Origin: DASYRM01 sp036004405
GTDB taxonomy: Bacteria > Acidobacteriota > Vicinamibacteria > Vicinamibacterales > UBA2999
Length of the DNA: 64,000 nt
Assembly (NCBI GenBank): GCA_036004405.1
Contig: DASYRM010000151.1
Location: 58,514 to 122,513, forward strand
Direction: 5' to 3'
Below the pieces are notes generated by a model. That model saw only the letters and a list, made by a program, of their open reading frames with translations. It ran no database searches and was not told the origin of the DNA. Both the position numbers and the translations under genes were made by a program. Shown here one piece after another: positions 58,354 through 64,000 of the stretch (the first letter of the stretch is position 1; every line of letters starts with the position of its first letter).

Positions 58354-58411
58354 GTTAAATCTTCAGCAAGGCTCGCCTGCCTTTTCCAGCTCGCCTTGCT
58401 GAAGATTTAAC
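58354..58411. repeat. Perfect 19-bp inverted repeat within candidate oriC
   Basis: Left arm 58354-58372 begins GTTAAATCTT; right arm 58393-58411 ends AAGATTTAAC. All 19 bases are complementary. The 20-base centre contains TTTTCCAGC (58382-58390), itself close to a DnaA box. Both flanking genes read away from it, so it is not an ordinary terminator for either. Confidence 0.85.
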
Positions 58412-58488
58412 CGCTATTTTCTTTTGCCCCGCTTTCGGCGGGGCGGACAAGTCGTAACGAACCTCGCTCAGAACGTCGTCGTCCAACG

Positions 58489-58518
58489 TTGACAGTGTCC
58501 ACCATCGGCGCGTACCAT
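58489..58518 (+). promoter_or_regulatory. Promoter candidate for rpmH-rnpA
   Basis: TTGACA (58489-58494), an 18-bp spacer and TACCAT (58513-58518). The -35 is a perfect consensus match. The predicted start lies about 26 bp before the rpmH ATG. Confidence 0.6.
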
Positions 58519-58550
58519 CGGAGTTTCGTCCAGTTGAGGCAGCGAGGGAC

Positions 58551-58703
58551 ATGAAGGGCAAGCGCACCTATCAACCGAACAAGCGCCGCAGGAAGAAAGC
58601 ACACGGCTTCCGGGTCCGCATGGCCACGAAGAACGGGCGCATCGTGCTCAAACGGCGGCGCGCCAAGGGCCGCAAGCGGCTGACGGTCGCCGACGAGCGG
58701 TAA
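58551..58703 (+). CDS. rpmH: 50S ribosomal protein L34
   Basis: 50 residues, very basic: MKGKRTYQPNKRRRKK then HGFRVRMATKNGRIVLKRRR, ending in a short VADER tail. This is the complete L34 signature; bacterial L34 is normally 44-50 residues. It is the first gene rightward from oriC and the start of the rpmH-rnpA-yidD-yidC-jag-mnmE-mnmG run. GAGGG lies just before the ATG. Confidence 0.97.
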   Translation: MKGKRTYQPNKRRRKKAHGFRVRMATKNGRIVLKRRRAKGRKRLTVADER

Positions 58704-58721
58704 CCGTTCAAGGCGACGAGC

Positions 58722-59120
58722 GTGGCCGGGCAGCGGTTCACCGGGTCCGAGCACGTGAGGCGCCGCGCCGATTTCGAACGCGCGTACTCGTCCGGTTGCC
58801 GGATTCAGGCTCGCTACATGACGGTGTTCGTGGTGCCGAATGGCGGACCGGTGGCGCGTCTTGGCGTGGCCGCGACGCGCAAGCTGGGCCCGGCGATAGA
58901 CCGCAACCGCGCGAAGCGTCTGACCCGCGAGGTGTTCAGGCGGAACAAACCAGGCGAGGGCCTCGATGTCGTCGTCGTTCCGCGGCGGGAGATGCTCGAT
59001 GCGCTCTTCACCAGCCTTGAAGCCGACTACTGTGCCGCCCTCAAATCCAGACACACCTCTTCGGCCAGTCCGCGCCGGCCTCGCCGCCGCGCTACTCCTC
59101 GCCGCGATCCGCGGGTATAA
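58722..59120 (+). CDS. rnpA: Ribonuclease P protein component
   Basis: 132 residues from GTG 58722, 18 bases after rpmH. The RNase P signature IDRNRAKRLTREVFR is present near residues 65-80, with the N-terminal VRRRADFERAYSSG. It assists the RNase P RNA in maturing tRNA 5' ends. The C-terminal 40 residues are an Arg/Pro/Ser-rich tail translated from the same DNA that encodes the start of yidD in another frame (89-nt overlap). Confidence 0.93.
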   Translation: MAGQRFTGSEHVRRRADFERAYSSGCRIQARYMTVFVVPNGGPVARLGVAATRKLGPAIDRNRAKRLTREVFRRNKPGEGLDVVVVPRREMLDALFTSLEADYCAALKSRHTSSASPRRPRRRATPRRDPRV

Positions 59121-59373
59121 GGTGTTCATCTCGCCGTACCTCGCCGCCGGCTCCTGCCGCTTCACGCCTTCGTGCGCCGACTACGCCGCGCAGGCAATCA
59201 CCGCGCACGGTGCGGCCCGTGGAAGCTGGCTGGCCGCGCGGCGGCTGGCCCGCTGCCGACCCTGGGGCGGCCACGGCTTCGATCCGATTCCGCCGAGCTC
59301 GCCGAGCGAGCCCCAGAAGCACTGCCTGACGAGCCAAGGGGCTCTCGAGGCTCAGAGCCCCGCGGCTCGTTAA
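59032..59373 (+). CDS. yidD: Membrane protein insertion efficiency factor
   Basis: About 113 residues from GTG 59032. The core AIRGYKVFISPYLAAGSCRFTPSCADYAAQAITAHGAARG with WLAARRLARCRPWGGHGFDPIP is the YidD signature (Cys-rich, amphipathic helix). It helps YidC insert membrane proteins. It overlaps rnpA by 89 nt, longer than the usual overlap of a few bases, and its upstream start could instead be a later codon. The C-terminal tail overlaps a strong hairpin (59331-59368). Confidence 0.88.
   Translation: MPPSNPDTPLRPVRAGLAAALLLAAIRGYKVFISPYLAAGSCRFTPSCADYAAQAITAHGAARGSWLAARRLARCRPWGGHGFDPIPPSSPSEPQKHCLTSQGALEAQSPAAR
59331..59368. repeat. Imperfect inverted repeat at the yidD end, before yidC
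   Basis: GAGCC-AA-GGGGCTCT pairs with AGAGCCCC-GC-GGCTC around an 8-base centre: 13 paired bases with one 2-base internal mismatch. It ends 13 bp before the yidC ATG and could affect translation of yidC. Confidence 0.7.
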
Positions 59374-59381
59374 GAAGACAC

Positions 59382-61100
59382 ATGGAACGCAGGGTTTTCA
59401 TCGCAGTTCTGCTGTCGTTCGTCGTTCTCTACACCTACCAGACCTACTTCTCGCCGCCACCGCCGCCGACGGCAGGTAAGGCGCCGGCGTCCTCCTCCTC
59501 CGCTTCGCCTTCGCCATCGTCCTCGGCTCCGGCCGCACCGTCCACCGGCGCGCCCGCCGAGGTCTCTCCGGCTCCAGCGCCGTCTGAGCCCGAGGCCGTC
59601 TCCGTGCTCGGCGATTCACAGCCGCGCGAGGTGACGGTCGAGACGCCCACGGCGCGCATTGTGTTTTCGAACCGTGGCGCGCGCGTGCTGCACTGGCAGT
59701 TGAAGGACTACCGGGACACGGTCAGCGCCATGGTGGACATGGTGCCAAGCGAGATCCCCGCGGGAGAGCCGAGCCCGTTCTCGCTGGTAGCCGACGACGC
59801 ACGCGACACCGCCCGCCTCAACAGCGCGCTGTACAAGGTCACGGGAGATACCAACGGCGTGCTGGACGTCACGATGACGAGCGAGCCGCTGGTGTTCGAA
59901 TTTCAGGACGAGAACGGCCTGACGGCGCGGAAGGAGTTCCGGTTCGACGCCAAGAGCTACACGCTGGCCGCGACCATCAGTGTCCGTCGGGGGACCACCC
60001 CGCTCAACCCGGCAATTCAATGGGGGCCGGGCCTCGGCGACCAGGGCGCGGCGTCCGGCGGCGGCAGCATCTTCACGGGCAACGCCGTCTCGCCTCCGCG
60101 CGTGTTGCTGCATCGTGGCGGCAAGGTGGTGCGGCTGACGCCCGACAAAGCCGCCGAGACGCCGATGCAGCAGGGCCCCTTCCGCTTCGTCGGCGTGGAC
60201 GACCACTACTTCGTGGCGTTTGCCGTGAGCGATCTGAATGGTGCCGCTGAATTCAAGCCGCTCACCCTGCCCGGTCCCAACAACACCCAGCGGCGGCTGC
60301 TGTCGTACACGTTGAAGCCGGCGGCGCCGGGACAACCCGTCAAGTTCTACGTCGGCCCCAAGCAGTTCGACGAGCTCCAGCGCCTCGGCCCGGACTACGT
60401 GAGGGCGATCGACTTCGGCATGTTCGCCTGGATCGTGGTGCCGCTGCTCGGCACCCTCAAGTGGCTTTACCGCTTCACCGGCAACTACGGCTGGTCGATC
60501 ATCCTGCTCACCATCATCATCAACCTTGTGATGTTCCCGTTGCGCCACAAGAGCTCGGTGGCCATGCGGAGGATGCAGGCGATTCAGCCCAGGATGAAGG
60601 AAATCCAGGATCGCTACTCGCACTTGAAGATGACGGATCCCGGCCGTCAGAAAATGCAGGAAGAGGTCACCGCGCTCTACAAGGAAAAGGGCGTCAACCC
60701 AGCAAGCGGCTGCGTGCCGATGCTCATAACGCTGCCGGCACTGTGGGCGTTCTATTCACTGCTGTCGCAGTCGGTCGAGCTGCGCGGCGCGCCGTTTGCG
60801 GCCTGGATCCACGACCTCTCGGGAAATGATCCCTACTTCGTGCTGCCGGCGCTCATGGGCCTGACGATGTTCTGGCAGCAGAAGGTGACGCCCACCAGCG
60901 CCGATCCCGCCCAGCAGCGCGTGATGATGGTCATGCCGGTCATGTTCACGGCGATGATGGCGTTTTCGGCCAGCGGCGTCGTGTTGTATTGGTTCGTGAG
61001 CCAGGTGTGGGCCATCGGGCAGCAGTACCTGACAAACTGGATCGTGGGCCCGCTGCCCACGGTGGCGAAGCCGGCGCCGGCGGTACGGCGGGCCAAGTAG
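59382..61100 (+). CDS. yidC: Membrane protein insertase YidC
   Basis: 572 residues from ATG 59382. An N-terminal membrane helix (VFIAVLLSFVVLYTYQTYF) is followed by a Ser/Pro/Ala-rich linker (about 25-75) and the large periplasmic P1 domain of Gram-negative YidC. The C-terminal insertase core has FAWIVVPLLGTLKWLYRFTGNYGWSIILLTIIIN, the positively charged hairpin, and NPASGCVPMLITLPALWAFYSLL. It inserts and folds membrane proteins alone or with SecYEG. The P1 domain fits a diderm cell plan. Confidence 0.96.
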   Translation: MERRVFIAVLLSFVVLYTYQTYFSPPPPPTAGKAPASSSSASPSPSSSAPAAPSTGAPAEVSPAPAPSEPEAVSVLGDSQPREVTVETPTARIVFSNRGARVLHWQLKDYRDTVSAMVDMVPSEIPAGEPSPFSLVADDARDTARLNSALYKVTGDTNGVLDVTMTSEPLVFEFQDENGLTARKEFRFDAKSYTLAATISVRRGTTPLNPAIQWGPGLGDQGAASGGGSIFTGNAVSPPRVLLHRGGKVVRLTPDKAAETPMQQGPFRFVGVDDHYFVAFAVSDLNGAAEFKPLTLPGPNNTQRRLLSYTLKPAAPGQPVKFYVGPKQFDELQRLGPDYVRAIDFGMFAWIVVPLLGTLKWLYRFTGNYGWSIILLTIIINLVMFPLRHKSSVAMRRMQAIQPRMKEIQDRYSHLKMTDPGRQKMQEEVTALYKEKGVNPASGCVPMLITLPALWAFYSLLSQSVELRGAPFAAWIHDLSGNDPYFVLPALMGLTMFWQQKVTPTSADPAQQRVMMVMPVMFTAMMAFSASGVVLYWFVSQVWAIGQQYLTNWIVGPLPTVAKPAPAVRRAK

Positions 61101-61109
61101 GAGTCGACG

Positions 61110-61562
61110 GTGAGCGAGAGCCTGACGAACCAGATCGTGAGCTTCGTGGAGCGCGTGGTCGGCGCGATGGGCGCGAAGCTGACCGCATCGGTGGAAGAGA
61201 CCGAGGACGGCACCCGCATCAACCTGCAGGGTGAGGACGGCGGGCTCCTCATCCGCCGCGGCGGCGAAGGCCTTCAGGCGCTCCAACACCTCGTGGCCAC
61301 GGCGTTCCGCCGGCAGCTCGGCGACGACACTCGCATCGTCGTGGACTGCAATGGCTTCCGCCGCGACAAGGACGCCGAGCTCAAACAGATGGCCGTCTTC
61401 GTCGCCGAGAAAGCGCGAATGACCGGGGCTCCGCAGGAGCTCGGCCCCCTGAACCCGTACGAGCGACGCATCGTGCACATGGTCATTGCCGAGGACCCCA
61501 CCGTGACGTCGGAGAGTATCGGCGACGCCTTCATGAAGACAGTGATCATCGCGCGCAGGTAG
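61110..61562 (+). CDS. jag: Jag/KhpB-like KH-R3H RNA-binding protein
   Basis: 150 residues from GTG 61110. A KH domain (about 10-75, with GLLIRRGGEGLQALQHLV as the GxxG-like loop) is followed by an R3H domain (MTGAPQELGPLNPYERRIVHMVIAEDP). The N-terminal Jag_N domain found in Firmicutes proteins is missing, so this is the short form. Role: RNA binding linked to cell-envelope regulation, known mainly from streptococci. It lies nine bases after yidC. Confidence 0.9.
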   Translation: MSESLTNQIVSFVERVVGAMGAKLTASVEETEDGTRINLQGEDGGLLIRRGGEGLQALQHLVATAFRRQLGDDTRIVVDCNGFRRDKDAELKQMAVFVAEKARMTGAPQELGPLNPYERRIVHMVIAEDPTVTSESIGDAFMKTVIIARR

Positions 61563-61589
61563 GCGAGCGAGCGGGCGACGTGAGGTGAC

Positions 61590-62948
61590 GTGTTTGCTGC
61601 CGACGATACCATCGTCGCCGTGGCGACGCCGCCGGGCCGCGGCGCGATCGGCGTCGTTCGTCTGAGCGGCCCGCGCGCGCGGGACATTCTTCACGAGCTC
61701 GTGCCTGGCGTCGCTCCCGCACCGCGGGTGGCGCGGGTGGCGCGCGTGGTGGTCGTGGACGCCGCCGGGCGCGAAACCGCCGACGATGCGGTGGCGCTTC
61801 TCTTCGCGGCGCCCGCCTCCTATACCGGCGAAGACGTGGCCGAGATCAGCGCGCACGGCAATCCGCTGCTGCTCGAGGGCATCGTTCGCGCGGCCATGCG
61901 CGCCGGCGCCCGGCTGGCCAGGCCCGGCGAGTTCACATTGCGTGCGTTTCTGAACGGCAAGCGCGATCTACCGCAGGCCGAGGCGGTGGCCGATCTGATC
62001 GAGGCGGCGACGCCGGCGCAGGCCCGTGCGGCGGCCGATCAACTGCACGGCACCTTGACGGCGCGAATCGCCGCGATCGACGCCGAGCTCTTCGATCTGC
62101 TGGCGCGCCTCGAAGCGTCGCTCGATTTTCCCGACGAGGGCTATCACTTCGTCGACCCCGCCACGCTTGCTGGCGCGCTCGCCGGCCTGATCGGCCGGAT
62201 CGACGCGCTGCTCGCCGATGCGGCGCGCGGCCGCATGCTGCGTGAGGGCGCCACCGTGGTGATTGCCGGACGTCCCAACGTGGGGAAGTCGAGCCTCTTC
62301 AACGCGCTCCTTGGCGCCGATCGCGCAATTGTGACCGACGTCCCCGGCACCACGCGGGATCTCGTTGCCGAGCGCGTGGACATCGAGGGGCTGGCAGTGA
62401 CGCTCGTGGATACGGCCGGCGCGCGTGTCACCGTCGATCCCATCGAGCGCGAGGGCGTCGCGCGCAGCGTGCAGGCGCGCGCCGCATCGTCTCTCGTGAT
62501 CGTGGTGCTCGATCAGAGCGAAGCCGTGACGGACGACGATCGTCGCGTGCTCGAAGCCACACGCGAGCACCCGCGTCTCCTTGTGAAGAACAAGTCGGAT
62601 CGGACGGACTGTTGTGACGTCCGTGAATTCGCGGAGCCGATCCTGGCGGTGTCGGCGCAGACAGGCGACGGCGTGGCTGTGTTGCGGGAGACCATCGTGC
62701 GCGCGCTGACCGCGTCCGAGTCGCTGCGCGATACGCCCGCCATCACGAACGTGCGACACGTAGCCCTGCTCGACGACGCGCGCACGGCAATCGTCAGGGG
62801 GCGCGCGGCGGCGGAAGCCGCGGCGCCCGAAGAGTTCATCGCCGCCGACTTGCAGCAGGCACGGGAGCGGCTCGACGAGATCGTCGGCAAGAGGACAAGC
62901 GAGGACGTTCTGCGGCATATTTTCGAGCGGTTCTGCATCGGAAAATGA
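61590..62948 (+). CDS. mnmE: tRNA uridine-5-carboxymethylaminomethyl modification GTPase MnmE
   Basis: 452 residues from GTG 61590. The N-terminal folate-binding domain (TIVAVATPPGRGAIGVVRLSG) leads to a G domain with GRPNVGKSSLFNALLG (Walker A, about 227), GTTRD and DTAG, then NKSD-type KNKSDRTD. The C-terminal CIGK motif, essential for the reaction, is intact at the end. With MnmG it makes the cmnm5 modification on wobble uridines. The start has a GAGG site; the stop overlaps mnmG (ATGA). Confidence 0.96.
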   Translation: MFAADDTIVAVATPPGRGAIGVVRLSGPRARDILHELVPGVAPAPRVARVARVVVVDAAGRETADDAVALLFAAPASYTGEDVAEISAHGNPLLLEGIVRAAMRAGARLARPGEFTLRAFLNGKRDLPQAEAVADLIEAATPAQARAAADQLHGTLTARIAAIDAELFDLLARLEASLDFPDEGYHFVDPATLAGALAGLIGRIDALLADAARGRMLREGATVVIAGRPNVGKSSLFNALLGADRAIVTDVPGTTRDLVAERVDIEGLAVTLVDTAGARVTVDPIEREGVARSVQARAASSLVIVVLDQSEAVTDDDRRVLEATREHPRLLVKNKSDRTDCCDVREFAEPILAVSAQTGDGVAVLRETIVRALTASESLRDTPAITNVRHVALLDDARTAIVRGRAAAEAAAPEEFIAADLQQARERLDEIVGKRTSEDVLRHIFERFCIGK

Positions 62949-64000
62949 GCTCGCTCTCCTTCGACGTTGCTGTGGTCGGCGCTGGGCACGCCGGCGCGGA
63001 GGCCGCTCGGGCCGCCGCCCGCCTTGGCTGCCACGTCGCGCTCGTCACGCTGTCGTGCGACACGGCAGGGCATATGCCCTGCAATCCAGCCATTGGAGGA
63101 ACCGCCAAGGGCCACCTGGTCCGAGAGATTGATGCGCTGGGCGGGCTGATGGGGGAGGCGATCGACGCCACCGGCATTCAGTTCAAGCTGCTGAATCGCA
63201 GTCGCGGGCCCGCTGTGTGGTCCCCACGCGCTCAGGCTGACAAGCGCGCGTACTCGTCATGGGTCGCGGCGTCATTGGTCGTAACACCTAATATTGATAT
63301 CGTCGAGGCGCGAGCCGGGCGGATTCTGACCGATGGCGGGCGGATCGTTGGACTCGAACTCGAGGATGGCGAGTGTCTGTCGTGCCAGGCACTGGTCATC
63401 ACGACTGGCACGTTCCTGAACGGGCTAATCCATGTCGGCCGCGAGCAGCGGCCAGCCGGTCGGTACGGCGAGCCTCCGTCTCGAGCTCTTGCGGAGTCCA
63501 TTCGAGACCTCGGTTTCACAATGGGTCGGCTCAAGACCGGAACGCCGCCAAGGTTGCACCGCCAGAGCATCGACTTCGATGGGTGCGTCGAGCGCGGCCT
63601 GTTCGTGGAGGAGAAGGGAGACCCGTCGCCCTTTGCCTTCTCGTTCCAGACCAGCGCGCCCGTCCGGAATCGAGCGAGCTGCTGGCTGCTCTACACCACC
63701 GATCGAGTGCACTCGCTCGTACGCGATCACGTCGGCGAGAGCCCGCTTTTCAACGGACAGATTCGCGGCATCGGTCCGCGTTACTGCCCTTCGCTCGAAG
63801 ACAAGGTGATGCGCTTTCCGGATCGCGAGCGCCACCAGATCTACTTGGAGCCGGAAGGTCTCGACGTGGACGAGATCTATGTCAACGGCTTTTCGATGTC
63901 GCTGCCCGCCGAAACTCAGGAGCGTATCGTTCGCGCGCTTCCCGGGCTTGGCGACGCGGCGATGACGCGGCCTGGCTATGCCGTCGAGTACGACTTCGTT
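62945..64000 (+). CDS. mnmG: tRNA uridine-5-carboxymethylaminomethyl modification enzyme MnmG (3' end outside window)
   Basis: The first 352 residues are visible and the frame is open to the window edge. The FAD-binding motif is VAVVGAGHAGAEAARAAARLG, with the family blocks MPCNPAIGGTAKGHLVREIDALGGLMG, GPAVWSPRAQADK and TGTFLNGLIHVG, then GRLKTGTPPRL. It works with MnmE on tRNA wobble uridines. The ATG overlaps the mnmE stop by 4 nt (ATGA). Codons here are somewhat less GC-rich than in upstream genes. Confidence 0.96.
   Translation, partial: MSSLSFDVAVVGAGHAGAEAARAAARLGCHVALVTLSCDTAGHMPCNPAIGGTAKGHLVREIDALGGLMGEAIDATGIQFKLLNRSRGPAVWSPRAQADKRAYSSWVAASLVVTPNIDIVEARAGRILTDGGRIVGLELEDGECLSCQALVITTGTFLNGLIHVGREQRPAGRYGEPPSRALAESIRDLGFTMGRLKTGTPPRLHRQSIDFDGCVERGLFVEEKGDPSPFAFSFQTSAPVRNRASCWLLYTTDRVHSLVRDHVGESPLFNGQIRGIGPRYCPSLEDKVMRFPDRERHQIYLEPEGLDVDEIYVNGFSMSLPAETQERIVRALPGLGDAAMTRPGYAVEYDFV

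Larger units (their letters stand above)
58120..58550. other. Candidate chromosomal replication origin (oriC), dnaA-rpmH gap
   Basis: The only gene-free stretch over 300 bp (431 bp), lying between divergent dnaA and rpmH. Three DnaA-box-like 9-mers start exactly 12 bp apart: TTTTCCACA at 58211-58219 and 58223-58231, and inverted TGTGGAAAT at 58235-58243. A G-rich patch follows, then a perfect 19-bp inverted repeat (58354-58411) and an AT-rich stretch to about 58425 that could be the unwinding element. Gene order on both sides is that of bacterial origins. Confidence 0.75.

Overview
The window is a high-GC chromosomal segment from what is most probably a soil or sediment acidobacterium of the Vicinamibacteria/Vicinamibacterales type. 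The pointers are two copies of the acidobacterial TIGR03435 secreted family, an alternative complex III joined to an A2-type caa3 oxidase, many GTG/TTG starts with 1-11 nt gene overlaps, and a family of short GGGCCGCC-type palindromes. The taxonomic call is inference; no rRNA gene is present.

Layout. 1-3.2 kb: end of an MGH1/GH63-like glucosidase overlapping a glucose dehydrogenase, then a zinc-finger anti-sigma-like protein. 3.2-7.5 kb (minus): HIT hydrolase, acetyltransferase, MFS transporter, beta-carbonic anhydrase, diheme cytochrome and a secreted protein of unknown function. 7.5-9.6 kb (plus): a split NosR-like pair (covalent-FMN protein plus membrane 4Fe-4S protein) and a small secreted protein. 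9.6-11.2 kb (minus): M23 peptidase and L,D-transpeptidase. 11.3-15.5 kb: a diheme cytochrome divergent from an orphan periplasmic binding protein, a Tat-exported gluconate-dehydrogenase-type small subunit and a GMC flavoprotein. 15.6-20 kb: small unknown proteins, pirin, a PNPOx-fold protein, ApbE (the flavin transferase expected to charge the FMN protein) and an alcohol dehydrogenase.

20.1-33.0 kb (minus) is one respiratory operon reading actA-actB-actC-actD-actE-actF, unknown gene, SCO, ctaC-ctaD-ctaE and a subunit IV-cytochrome c fusion. It would carry electrons from quinol through alternative complex III to an A2-type caa3 oxidase. 33.2-42.1 kb: zinc-ribbon/thioredoxin-like pair, lipoprotein, OafA-like acyltransferase, TIGR03435 protein, tRNA-Ser(UGA), serS, galU, FmdB-like protein and a DUF885 protein. 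42.2-48.7 kb (plus): rsmI, glmU, glmS and pcrA/uvrD. 48.7-50.2 kb: a second TIGR03435 protein and a membrane-anchored unknown.

50.2-64 kb is the replication-origin neighbourhood. gyrA, gyrB, dnaN and dnaA read leftward; rpmH, rnpA, yidD, yidC, jag, mnmE and mnmG (cut by the window end) read rightward. The 431-bp dnaA-rpmH gap is the only stretch over 300 bp without a gene. It holds three DnaA-box-like 9-mers phased every 12 bp and a perfect 19-bp inverted repeat, so it is the likely oriC. recF is absent between dnaN and gyrB.

I saw no CRISPR array, prophage, transposase or rRNA. The most unusual items are the phased-box origin with its inverted repeat, the orphan binding-protein/GMC/cytochrome module, the split NosR-like module with ApbE nearby, the heme-bearing subunit IV fusion, and the palindrome family that places hairpins at gene ends, against a start codon and inside a reading frame.
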